Positions 1-6,183 are shown, counted from the stretch's first letter. The stretch is 6,183 bases of DNA from Microcoleaceae cyanobacterium UBA11344 (GCA_003483675.1 DMYK01000053.1:6747-12929), one strand, 5' to 3'. Program-made: numbers and translations. The notes: generated by a model not told the origin, from the sequence alone.

Positions 1-749
1 ACAAATATCAGATAATGGCTAGTACGATTACCTGTAGCATTTTTGAAGCAAAAATATTGAACGTGGGAGCCTCCTACTTCTTCTAAAGCTTTACAAATAG
101 CATTAACAATCGTTAACTCTCTTTGTTCAGTGGACATTGGTTTCAGTTCTGTCCGAAGGGCATTTACTCGCTCTTGACCAAAGAGAGAGTTCATGTGTTC
201 CTTTACCTTTGGGTTATTTAACCCCGGATTAATTCTGTTATAATTAAAGAAAAATATACAATCACAACCCCAACCTTTAATGATAGAGCCAATGAGTTTT
301 AGGGACAAGCCTTTGTAACCCCAAGGGTCAATAAAAAAGAGTGTAGGAACATTCTCATTAATTTCTTGAATAGCTTGGACAATTTCTTCTCCAACCTCCT
401 TATTTAAAACTATTGGCTTATAGCTTAATCTACTTATATCTGGGATGGATTCAATGGCCTGTTGGAGAGAGCGAGTATTATTTGAGTCTTTATCATTAAA
501 CAGCGTTACTAGCATTTGTGACATATCTGGATCGGCAATAGCACGCTCTAAAATAAGTAGTGGAGTAGACTTAGAACCGTCTTGATAGCGACCTGGCCCA
601 GAGAACAAATCAATATAGGCAATTTTATTACTCATTTTCTTGGCTGTGGGCATAATTACTTTTGCCCAGGCCCAAAAGTATTTAGCAACTATTTCTGATT
701 TAACTAAAGAATTCTCTCTGGATTCATCAAAAAAAGAATTGTCAGCCAT
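1..749 (-). CDS. tcmP: TcmP-like three-Cys-motif partner protein, 3' end outside window
   Basis: Reading the minus strand from the ATG at 749 gives 249 codons with no stop before the window edge, so the C-terminus is missing. An AGAGG ribosome binding site (758-762) lies 8 bases upstream, which supports this start. The N-terminal part matches the pattern I know for the TcmP family: a KSEIVAKYFWAW helix (about 17-28), YIDLFSGPGRYQDG (45-58) followed by STPLLILERA, FNDKD (84-88) and FFIDPWGYKGLSL (138-150). YIDLFSGPG resembles motif I of Rossmann-fold methyltransferases and FIDPWG resembles the motif IV position, but a methyltransferase activity is inference. Family members usually sit next to a three-Cys-motif (Gp37/Gp68-like, DUF5131) gene; none is visible here, so it should lie to the left. 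The gene starts 23 bases after the oxoprolinase stop and could be co-transcribed. It has no HIP1 site and looks AT-rich, in keeping with an accessory gene. The biochemical role is unknown. Confidence 0.82.
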   Translation of the reverse strand, partial: MADNSFFDESRENSLVKSEIVAKYFWAWAKVIMPTAKKMSNKIAYIDLFSGPGRYQDGSKSTPLLILERAIADPDMSQMLVTLFNDKDSNNTRSLQQAIESIPDISRLSYKPIVLNKEVGEEIVQAIQEINENVPTLFFIDPWGYKGLSLKLIGSIIKGWGCDCIFFFNYNRINPGLNNPKVKEHMNSLFGQERVNALRTELKPMSTEQRELTIVNAICKALEEVGGSHVQYFCFKNATGNRTSHYLIF

Positions 750-757
750 GACTATTA

Positions 758-762
758 CCTCT
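758..762 (-). promoter_or_regulatory. Ribosome binding site of the TcmP-like gene
   Basis: AGAGG on the minus strand, 8 bases before the ATG at 749. It lies in the 23-base gap after the oxoprolinase stop codon, so translation of the TcmP-like gene can start independently on a shared transcript. No separate promoter is evident in the gap. Confidence 0.6.
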
Positions 763-772
763 AGACTCTAGT

Positions 773-3700
773 TCATTTTACTGTTGCTACAATAGTACCA
801 TATCCTCCGCCCCCCGGAGTTTCAATTACAAACACATCCCCAGACTGCATTTCCACAGTCGCCGTACTCCCCAAATCCTCAACTTTACCATCAACCCGTT
901 CAACATAATTCCGCCCCAAAACACCGTTTCCCCCACCATTCAAACCACAAGGAAAAACAACGCGCCTCCCCGATAAAATACCCGCCGTCATTTTTTCCAA
1001 AAAACGCAAGCGACGAATTACCCCATTCCCCCCACGATGATATCCATTCCCCCCGCTATTAGCCCGAATTGCAAAACTTTCCAACAGCACCGGAAAGCGC
1101 CATTCTAATACTTCAGGATCGGTTAAACGCGAATTAGTCATGTGAGTTTGTACCGCATCCGTACCATCAAAACTTGCACCCGCACCCGCCCCGCCACAAA
1201 TAGTTTCATAATATTGATAACGCTCATTTCCAAAAGTAAAATTATTCATACTTCCCTGAGAAGCGGCCATAATTCCTAATGCACAATACAAAGCATCAGT
1301 AATATTCTGCGAAGTTTCCACATTACCTGCAACTACCGCCGCCGGATAGCAAGGATTCAGCATACATCCTTCGGGATTGATAATTTCGAGAGGTTTCAAA
1401 CAGCCCGCATTCAGAGGGATATCGTCATCTACTAATGTACGGAAAACATACAAAACCGCAGCTTTGCAAACCGCTGCGGGAGCATTAAAATTGTTGGTTT
1501 GTTGAGGAGAAGTGCCAGTAAAATCTATTTTCGCACTGCGGGCAGATTTGTCAATAGTAATAGCTACTTTAATCTGTCCGCCGCTATCCATCGGATAAGT
1601 AAACTCGCCATCTTTCAAAACATCAATTACCAGGCGTACCGACTCCTCAGCATTGTCTTGTACGAAGCCCATATAAGCTTGCACTGTTTCTAAACCGTAA
1701 TGTTCTACCATTTTGAGAAGTTCTTCGGTGCCGCGCTTGTTAGCGGCAATTTGTGCTTGCAAATCGGCGATATTTTGAGCGGAATTGCGGACAGGAAAAT
1801 TGCCAGTTTTCAGAAGTTCTAGTAATTGTTGTTCTTGGAATTTACCCTCGCTTACTAGCTGAAAATTGTCAAGCAATACGCCTTCCTGAGTTACTGTTGT
1901 GCTGTTAGGAGGCATGGAACCGGGAGTGATGCCGCCAATATCGGCATGATGTCCTCGCGAGGCTACATAGAAGAGAGGAAGAGAATAAGTATTATCAAAT
2001 ACTGGACTAATAACGGTGATATCTGGCAGGTGCGTGCCGCCGTTATAGGGATTATTAGACACATAAACATCCCCCGGTTTAAGAGTAGCATTTTTTGCTA
2101 AAATCAAAGCTTTAATGCTTTCGCTCATGGAGCCTAGATGCACGGGAATATGCGGCGCATTGGCTACTAATTGCCCGTTTTGGTCGAAGATTGCACAGGA
2201 AAAATCGAGGCGTTCTTTAATATTCACAGAAGAACTTGTGTTTTGTAAAGTGATGCCCATTTGTTCGGCGATCGCCCGAAACAAGTTATTAAATATTTCC
2301 AGCAAAACCGGGTCTGATTTTACCGCTGATGCACGGGAATCAACGCGGATATTATCTGCGTTAATCTGCGTTAATCTGCGGTTCAAAATTAAATCATTTC
2401 TCTCTGTTAATTCCGCTTCCCAGCTAGGTTCAATAACATTAGTTCCCGTTGCTTCAACAATCATAGCAGGGCCGTTAATGCAGTCGCCCGATCGCAAATT
2501 TTCTCTCTGATAAACAGGCGTTTCCTGCCACCCGCCAGCAACATACATTTGCACGGTTGAAATTGGCTGCACAGGCAAGATGCCTGTGCTACAAGATGGG
2601 GAATTTATGGATGTTTCCGGCACATCCATTGTTTTTGAAATTGGCTGCACAGGCATCTTGCCTGTGCCACAATAAGAGGCAATTATTGATTCATTTTGTA
2701 CATCTATTGTTTCTACAACTTCCACCGAAACTGCTTCCACAATTAGCGCTTTTTCTGGCATAATAAAACTATAACGCTGTCGATGCGCTGCTTCAAATTC
2801 AGCCTGCATCGCCTCAAAACTTGCGGCAAAATTTACCGCCAAAACCGAATCACTTCCCAAATATTTTAAATGCAGCTTCCTCACAACTAAAACCTCTGCC
2901 TCTTCCTCAGCGCCCTCTGCGTCTCTGCGGTTCAATTCCCTCTTTCCATCAGCCTCCAATTGTGCTAAAATATGATGTAAATCAGTAATTAATTCGAGAC
3001 TTAATTGTTGCTCGATCGCCCTTTCGCGAATTGCCCGCACATCAGCCAAACCCATACCGTAAGCGGATAACACCCCCGCGTAAGGGTGAATAAATACCCG
3101 TTTCATGCCCAAAGCATCGGCGATCGCACAAGCGTGTTGGCCACCCGCACCCCCGAAACAGCACAATGTATATTCCGAAACATCATAACCGCGTTGAAGG
3201 GAGATTTTTTTGACAGCATTAGCCATCTTTTCCACAGCGATCGCCAAAAAACCCTCCGCCACCTGTTCCGGTGTCTTCTCGCCCCCAATTTCCCCCGCTA
3301 ATTGCACAAATTTTTGCTTGACTACATCAGAGGCGATCGGCAAATCTCCCTGCAATCCAAAAACTTTCGGGAAAAAATCAGGCTGAATTTTCCCCAACAT
3401 CACATTACAATCTGTCACCGTCAAAGGGCCACCTTTCCGATAACAAGCGGGCCCCGGATTCGCCCCCGCAGAAGCGGGCCCGACGCGGTAGCGAGCACCG
3501 TCAAAAAATAGAATTGAACCGCCACCAGCGGCGACAGTGTGAATTGCCATCACGGGCGATCGTAATCTTACTCCAGCAATTTCTGTCTCAAATTCTCGTT
3601 CATATTCGCCGTTAAAATGGGCAACATCTGTGGAAGTTCCGCCCATATCAAAGGTAATAATTTTATCAAAACCTGCGATTTTACTCGTTTTAACTGCACC

Positions 3701-4591
3701 GACAATTCCCCCAGCCGGGCCGGATAAAATACTATTTTTTCCTTGAAATTGTGCCGCATCAACTAAGCCACTATTCGACTGCATAAACATTAATTTAGGG
3801 AATGGGGAATGGGGCATTGGGAATTGGGCATTGGGCATTGATAATCGCTCATTCCCAGGATATACCTCGATTAACTGGCTGGTTATTTGTTCGACATAGC
3901 GACGTAAAATCGGAGATAAATAAGCATCGACAACCGCAGTATCTCCCCGGAAAATTAGTTTCATCAGCGGGCTAACTTCGTGAGATACTGATATTTGGGT
4001 AAAGCCAATTTCCTGAGCTATTTCAGCAACTTTTTTTTCGTGTTCCGAGTAGCGGTAGCCGTGCATAAAGACGATCGCACAACTGCGAATTCCATCATCG
4101 TAGGCTTGCTGCAAAGACGGGATAAAATCGGGATTGACAGCAATTAACTCTTCACCTTGAGCACTGTAGCGTTCTGCTACTTCCACTACTTTTTCATAAA
4201 GCATTTCTGGTAAAACAATGTGACGGGCGAAGATATTGGGGCGATTTTGATAGCCAATTCTCAAAGCATCGCGAAAACCTTTAGTAATGATTAATAAAGT
4301 GCGATCGCCCTTTCTTTCTAATAAGGCATTTGTGGCGACAGTCGTCCCCATTTTAACCGCTTCAATTTGTGCCGCAGGTATAGGAACATCTCCAGCAATT
4401 CCCAAGATGTCGCGAATTCCTTGAACTGCCGCATCAATGTAGCGATCGGGATTTTCAGATAGCAATTTGTGAATGACTAATTTACCATCAGGGTTCTTGG
4501 CGACAATATCAGTAAAAGTGCCACCGCGATCGAGCCAAAATTGCCAGCCAGTGCGATCGCCAAAAACAGCATTCATATCTTTATCACTCAT
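773..4591 (-). CDS. oplAH: Fused HyuA-HyuB 5-oxoprolinase (ATP-hydrolysing), with in-frame repeat insertions
   Basis: This 1272-residue cytosolic enzyme belongs to the hydantoinase/5-oxoprolinase family, which hydrolyses 5-oxo-L-proline to glutamate at the cost of ATP. The HyuA half (about 15-735) shows the nucleotide-binding signature [19 protein letters not shown] (18-36), [14 protein letters not shown] (82-95), SGPAGG (290-295), DMGGTSTDV (315-323), [16 protein letters not shown] (369-384) and [17 protein letters not shown] (479-495). The HyuB half (about 761-1272) shows [22 protein letters not shown] (814-822), [13 protein letters not shown] (845-857), [18 protein letters not shown] (878-895) and a C-terminal ETPGGGGYG. 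The order and single-chain fusion fit the OPLAH type rather than split hydantoinases, although substrate cannot be proven from sequence. The start at 4591 is preceded by purine-rich AAGAGAAG; M6 is an alternative start nearer the conserved core. Unusual segments at 251-265, 554-566, 627-678 and 737-759 do not fit the family and coincide with repeats. All keep the frame and no catalytic motif is interrupted. The chain looks tens of residues longer than I expect for the family. Confidence 0.93.
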   Translation of the reverse strand: MSDKDMNAVFGDRTGWQFWLDRGGTFTDIVAKNPDGKLVIHKLLSENPDRYIDAAVQGIRDILGIAGDVPIPAAQIEAVKMGTTVATNALLERKGDRTLLIITKGFRDALRIGYQNRPNIFARHIVLPEMLYEKVVEVAERYSAQGEELIAVNPDFIPSLQQAYDDGIRSCAIVFMHGYRYSEHEKKVAEIAQEIGFTQISVSHEVSPLMKLIFRGDTAVVDAYLSPILRRYVEQITSQLIEVYPGNERLSMPNAQFPMPHSPFPKLMFMQSNSGLVDAAQFQGKNSILSGPAGGIVGAVKTSKIAGFDKIITFDMGGTSTDVAHFNGEYEREFETEIAGVRLRSPVMAIHTVAAGGGSILFFDGARYRVGPASAGANPGPACYRKGGPLTVTDCNVMLGKIQPDFFPKVFGLQGDLPIASDVVKQKFVQLAGEIGGEKTPEQVAEGFLAIAVEKMANAVKKISLQRGYDVSEYTLCCFGGAGGQHACAIADALGMKRVFIHPYAGVLSAYGMGLADVRAIRERAIEQQLSLELITDLHHILAQLEADGKRELNRRDAEGAEEEAEVLVVRKLHLKYLGSDSVLAVNFAASFEAMQAEFEAAHRQRYSFIMPEKALIVEAVSVEVVETIDVQNESIIASYCGTGKMPVQPISKTMDVPETSINSPSCSTGILPVQPISTVQMYVAGGWQETPVYQRENLRSGDCINGPAMIVEATGTNVIEPSWEAELTERNDLILNRRLTQINADNIRVDSRASAVKSDPVLLEIFNNLFRAIAEQMGITLQNTSSSVNIKERLDFSCAIFDQNGQLVANAPHIPVHLGSMSESIKALILAKNATLKPGDVYVSNNPYNGGTHLPDITVISPVFDNTYSLPLFYVASRGHHADIGGITPGSMPPNSTTVTQEGVLLDNFQLVSEGKFQEQQLLELLKTGNFPVRNSAQNIADLQAQIAANKRGTEELLKMVEHYGLETVQAYMGFVQDNAEESVRLVIDVLKDGEFTYPMDSGGQIKVAITIDKSARSAKIDFTGTSPQQTNNFNAPAAVCKAAVLYVFRTLVDDDIPLNAGCLKPLEIINPEGCMLNPCYPAAVVAGNVETSQNITDALYCALGIMAASQGSMNNFTFGNERYQYYETICGGAGAGASFDGTDAVQTHMTNSRLTDPEVLEWRFPVLLESFAIRANSGGNGYHRGGNGVIRRLRFLEKMTAGILSGRRVVFPCGLNGGGNGVLGRNYVERVDGKVEDLGSTATVEMQSGDVFVIETPGGGGYGTIVATVK
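2315..2383 (-). repeat. AACGCAGATT-type repeat inserted at the HyuA-HyuB linker
   Basis: On the coding strand the segment begins AACCGCAGATT, continues with a 10-base unit AACGCAGATT (units around 2361-2380), and is followed by a less repetitive tail. It is 69 bases (23 codons) and encodes oxoprolinase residues 737-759, starting [11 protein letters not shown]. It lies between the last HyuA strand (NDLIL) and the first HyuB helix ([12 protein letters not shown]). I know AACCGCAGATTAACGCAGAT-like strings as a dispersed repeat in cyanobacterial genomes. The exact right-hand boundary is uncertain. Confidence 0.7.
2558..2713 (-). repeat. 78-bp tandem duplication carrying two CACAGGCA hairpin repeats
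   Basis: Two 78-base units lie head to tail (2636-2713 and 2558-2635) and encode oxoprolinase residues 627-652 and 653-678. The protein halves align over 26 residues with about 14 identities, for example [12 protein letters not shown] against [12 protein letters not shown]. Each unit contains a perfect 8-bp inverted repeat, CACAGGCA/TGCCTGTG, around a 3-base loop. Read on the plus strand, the loop is AGA in the copy at 2559-2594 and TCT in the copy at 2637-2672. The flank GAAATTGGCTG keeps the same orientation in both. The hairpin core matches a dispersed cyanobacterial repeat whose translations look like TGKMPVP or TGILPVP. Confidence 0.8.
2901..2932 (-). repeat. 32-bp AACCGCAGAGACGCAGAGG-type repeat inside the oxoprolinase
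   Basis: The coding strand begins AACCGCAGAGACGCAGAGG and ends GAGGAAGA. It encodes the charged stretch [11 protein letters not shown] from residue 554 of the oxoprolinase, between a HyuA helix and the strand [13 protein letters not shown]. It is a variant of the element at 4601-4632: the two align without gaps over 32 positions with 25 identities, and most differences are CT/TC swaps. The insertion keeps the reading frame. Confidence 0.75.
3799..3840 (-). repeat. Six-unit heptamer repeat (STRR type) inside the oxoprolinase
   Basis: On the coding strand there are six consecutive 7-base units: CAATGCC, CAATGCC, CAATTCC, CAATGCC, CCATTCC, CCATTCC. Heptanucleotide short tandemly repeated repetitive sequences are an established feature of cyanobacterial genomes. 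Six units make 42 bases, exactly 14 codons, so the frame survives. They fall in residues 251-265, a Pro/Met-rich stretch just before the conserved [10 protein letters not shown] strand of HyuA. Confidence 0.8.
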
Positions 4592-4600
4592 CTTCTCTTT

Positions 4601-4632
4601 TCTTCCTTCGCGCCCTTCGCGCCTTCGCGGTT
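4601..4632 (-). repeat. 32-bp AACCGCGAAGGCGCGAAGG repeat in the oxoprolinase leader
   Basis: The plus strand shows CCTTCGCG three times (4605-4612, 4614-4621, 4622-4629). The element fills most of the 43-base gap between the peptidase stop and the oxoprolinase ATG at 4591. It is the GCGAAGG variant of the repeat inside the oxoprolinase gene at 2901-2932, in the same orientation relative to transcription. Its 3' end GAAGGAAGA is purine-rich and lies 10 or more bases upstream of the ATG, so it may influence translation initiation. It also lies just beyond the premature-looking peptidase stop. Confidence 0.8.
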
Positions 4633-5230
4633 CGTTAAAATAAAACTGCTATATCCAAAGTTTCAATTTTATCGCTTTCTCGATGATAGTGAGGATTCCG
4701 CATATTAGCCGTATCCGTCACCATAATAGCCGGATAACCATTATCCCAGAAAGGAGCATGATCGCTGCGGCGAGTATCGGGAACAATTAAACCTCGATTC
4801 GGCACCGGCAGCCCCTCGCAGCGCTGGCCAGATTTCCGAATTTGACCGCTCAAATTAATCATATCTAGAACAGTCCGCAGATAGCCAATTAAAGCAATAA
4901 AATTGCCACAATTTGGATAAAAATATTTCAAGCCAGCGGGATAGCTTTGGGAATTAGAATTATGATTGCAATAACCCAACATTTCCAAGGAAATCATTAA
5001 TCGCAGTGGCTGTTTTTGTGCTTTTAACTTAGCAGCATAATGCTTGCTACCAAACAAGCCATATTCTTCCATATCGAAAGCCACTAATTGCACTGGATAT
5101 TTGAGAGGGCGAGCGACGTACTCTGCCGCCAATTCCAGCAAAACAGCAACTCCCGTAGCATGATCATCCGCCCCCGGACTACCCGGTACAGTATCGTAAT
5201 GAGCATTAAAATCGTCGGCAACCCCTTCTT

Positions 5231-5260
5231 AATCCGCTTTTCAAGACCCGGATTGTCTTG
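5231..5260. repeat. Interleaved inverted repeats inside the broken peptidase gene
   Basis: Two 6-bp inverted repeats overlap in the order a-b-a'-b': AATCCG (5231-5236) pairs with CGGATT (5249-5254), and CAAGAC (5242-5247) pairs with GTCTTG (5255-5260). The order allows either hairpin, or a pseudoknot-like fold in RNA. It abuts the C-run/G-run element and lies in a peptidase segment that seems longer than in relatives, so it may belong to the same insertion. Stems this short can arise by chance. Confidence 0.35.
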
Positions 5261-5263
5261 CTT

Positions 5264-5298
5264 CCCCCCCCTTAGCAAGGGGGGGACTGAGGGGGGGG
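5264..5298. repeat. C-run/G-run palindromic repeat (PPLSKGG type) interrupting the peptidase gene
   Basis: On the plus strand there are eight C, then TTAGCAA, seven G, ACTGA and eight G. The left part forms a near-perfect hairpin (C-run plus TT against AA plus G-run, loop AGC). This string is a common dispersed repeat in cyanobacteria, recognisable in translation as PPLSKGG. Here it separates NLILNLP from KQDNPG of the M28 peptidase. The interval is 35 bases, which is not a multiple of three, and its TAA at 5272-5274 terminates the N-terminal frame. Confidence 0.8.
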
Positions 5299-5487
5299 TA
5301 AATTCAAAATCAAATTGTGATGAATTCGGCCACGCACCGAAAAATCGTCAATTTCTACATTTCCCCACTGTGCTAACTGTTCGCGGATGTATTGTTGCAC
5401 ATAAAAATGTCCGGCTGATGCGAGATATGGGTTGCGATCGCGGACAATTTGAATCAGATGATTGTGCAAGCGTTCCTTGAGATTCAT

Positions 5488-5560
5488 GCAGTCTGCTACA
5501 TAACGAGTACAATCAAATTATATTCTGTTTAATCTGGGAAATTCTAGGAAGACAAGCAAA
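5488..5560. promoter_or_regulatory. Divergent intergenic region between the peptidase and the nuclease-like gene
   Basis: This 73-bp gap separates two divergent genes, so promoters for both are expected here. On the plus strand TATATT (5519-5524) is a plausible -10 element about 37 bases before the ATG at 5561; no convincing -35 was found. AGGAAG (5546-5551) is a good ribosome binding site, 9 bases before that ATG. For the minus-strand peptidase no clear ribosome binding site is visible. Confidence 0.35.
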
Positions 5561-6175
5561 ATGCCCTACAGCGATTTTAGTTTAGAAAAAGTCAAGCGAA
5601 CCTTTGAACTGACAACTTCAGAAACAGTCGATCTATTCGGAGATATACCTGAATTAGAATGCAGCGCCCTATTGACAGAGATTCTCCGCTACAATGTACC
5701 TTTAGCCGTTGCCAGCAACAGCGAAAAAGCGCGCTCTGAAATGATTATTTCCCCAATTTTAATCGACCTCAGAAGACAGTTAAGGGAACGAATTAACTTG
5801 TTTTCTGGAATAGAGTTTGACGTGGATAGCGAAAGGGGATTAAATGGGATTTGCGACTTTATTATCAGCAATTCACCAGAAATACTATTTGTCAGCGCTC
5901 CCGTAATTACCCTAGTGGAAGCAAAAAAAGAAAATATCACTGCTGGTTTGGGACAATGCGTGGCGGAAATGTTAGCAGCAAGGATATTTAATGAACGTGC
6001 AGGCAATGAAATTTTCACAATTTACGGGGCAGTGACAACTGGGAGTATTTGGAAATTTATGAAATTAGAAGGAAGTGTAATTAGGATCGATTTGACTGAA
6101 TATTACCTCAAAGATGTGAATAAAATTTTGGGGATTTTAGCAATGGGGGCTGTCTCGCAACCAATTGACGTTTGA
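5561..6175 (+). CDS. Unnamed family protein with probable PD-(D/E)XK nuclease-type core
   Basis: This complete 204-residue protein has an AGGAAG ribosome binding site 9 bases before its ATG. I do not recognise a named family, although the pattern is familiar as a conserved cyanobacterial hypothetical protein. The order of motifs suggests a restriction-endonuclease-like fold: an N-terminal helix ending ARSEMIISPIL with Glu60, a beta strand GLNGICDFII carrying Asp99, the strand TLVEAKKEN with Glu120-Ala-Lys122 (the D...ExK signature), and the helix GLGQCVAEMLAA with Gln132. Later parts, TIYGAVTTGSIWKFMKL (153-169) and YYLKDVNKILGIL (181-193), look like the closing strand and helix. No signal peptide or membrane segment is seen, so it is probably cytosolic. 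There is no methyltransferase, toxin or partner gene next to it, and it is transcribed away from the peptidase/oxoprolinase cluster. Nuclease activity is inference; it may instead be a catalytically silent or regulatory member of the fold. Confidence 0.78.
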   Translation: MPYSDFSLEKVKRTFELTTSETVDLFGDIPELECSALLTEILRYNVPLAVASNSEKARSEMIISPILIDLRRQLRERINLFSGIEFDVDSERGLNGICDFIISNSPEILFVSAPVITLVEAKKENITAGLGQCVAEMLAARIFNERAGNEIFTIYGAVTTGSIWKFMKLEGSVIRIDLTEYYLKDVNKILGILAMGAVSQPIDV

Positions 6176-6183
6176 GTGCGATC

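Larger units (their letters stand above)
4635..5487 (-). pseudogene. M28-family zinc aminopeptidase, frameshifted and C-terminally clipped
   Basis: Three frames must be joined. Frame one starts at ATG 5487 and covers a conserved N-terminus (YLASAGHFYVQQYIREQLAQWG, ending NLILNLP) before TAA at 5272-5274. Frame two covers about 5207-5263 and reads KQDNPGLEKRIKKGLPTIL. Frame three runs from about 5207 to 4635. Its upstream stop is at 5229-5231, and it holds the catalytic part: AHYDTVPGSPGADD with the first zinc-ligand His and the bridging Asp, MEEYGLFGS with the catalytic Glu pair, ISLEMLGY with a ligand Glu, RRSDHAPFWDNGYPAIMVTDTA, and NPHYHRESDKIETLD with the last ligand His. All metal-site residues are present. 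The first frame change coincides with a C-run/G-run repeat; the second looks like one missing base near 5206-5211. The protein stops at DIAVLF, next to another repeat, where relatives continue with a final helix. Sequencing error in the homopolymers could explain the first lesion only, so I call it a pseudogene. The family removes N-terminal amino acids from peptides; glutaminyl cyclases share the fold. Confidence 0.8.

Noticed and set aside
2315..2383. Possible CRISPR-like array of short units
   Set aside because: The units are only 10 bases and contiguous, with no unique spacers and no cas genes nearby; it is a simple tandem repeat within a coding frame.
2115..2763. Two plus-strand open frames (2115-2510 and 2557-2763) opposite the oxoprolinase
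   Set aside because: Both are shadows of the oxoprolinase; the apparent repeated residues in the second come from the hairpin repeats read in antisense.
3445..3481. Direct repeat AAGCGGGCCC spaced by 27 bases
   Set aside because: It encodes part of the conserved glycine/proline-rich HyuA motif ([19 protein letters not shown]), so ordinary coding constraint explains it.
5264..5285. Hairpin as an intrinsic transcription terminator
   Set aside because: There is a strong GC stem but no following U-tract on either strand, and it lies inside a degraded coding region; it fits a dispersed repeat better.
5088..5480. Plus-strand open frame of 130 codons across the peptidase region
   Set aside because: It is antisense to recognisable M28 peptidase sequence, and its only familiar string (PPLSKGGTEGG) is the translation of the palindromic repeat.
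5689..6018. Minus-strand open frame of 109 codons inside the nuclease-like gene
   Set aside because: It is antisense to a well-supported plus-strand gene with a good ribosome binding site, and it shows no recognisable motif.

Overview
The window looks like chromosomal DNA of a filamentous cyanobacterium. Six copies of the HIP1 octamer GCGATCGC lie in about 6.2 kb (2268, 3120, 3237, 4301, 4553, 5434). Several short repeat families typical of multicellular cyanobacteria are present: a CAATGCC-type heptamer, CACAGGCA...TGCCTGTG hairpins, AACCGCAGA/AACCGCGAA repeats, and a C-run/G-run element of the PPLSKGG type. The genus cannot be fixed from this window; an Oscillatoria/Microcoleus-like organism is a guess.

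Layout. The minus strand carries three co-directional loci. Upstream is an M28-family zinc aminopeptidase (5487 to 4635), broken by two frameshifts and a clipped C-terminus. Then comes a very large fused HyuA-HyuB 5-oxoprolinase (4591 to 773). Last, 23 bases after its stop, is the first 249 codons of a TcmP-like (three-Cys-motif partner) protein that runs off the left edge (749 to 1). On the plus strand, divergent from the peptidase across a 73-bp gap, is a complete 204-residue protein of unnamed family (5561 to 6175) with a probable PD-(D/E)XK nuclease-type core. No tRNA, rRNA, CRISPR array or insertion-sequence transposase was seen.

What stands out is repeat invasion. The oxoprolinase gene carries at least four different short repeat types inside its reading frame, all in the HyuA half or in the linker to HyuB, and all without breaking the frame. 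One of them sits in a 78-bp block that is tandemly duplicated. The same kind of material has wrecked the neighbouring peptidase: a C-run/G-run element coincides with a frameshift, and a 32-bp repeat related to one inside the oxoprolinase abuts its shortened 3' end and fills the oxoprolinase leader. The locus therefore shows short repeats both tolerated (in frame) and destructive (out of frame) within about 5 kb.

Functionally, the oxoprolinase should open 5-oxoproline to glutamate with ATP. The peptidase, when intact, would have released N-terminal amino acids from peptides. A joint peptide and amino-acid salvage role is only an inference from adjacency. The TcmP-like gene belongs to a family usually found beside a three-Cys-motif (Gp37/Gp68-like, DUF5131) partner; that partner is not in the window and would be expected just beyond base 1.
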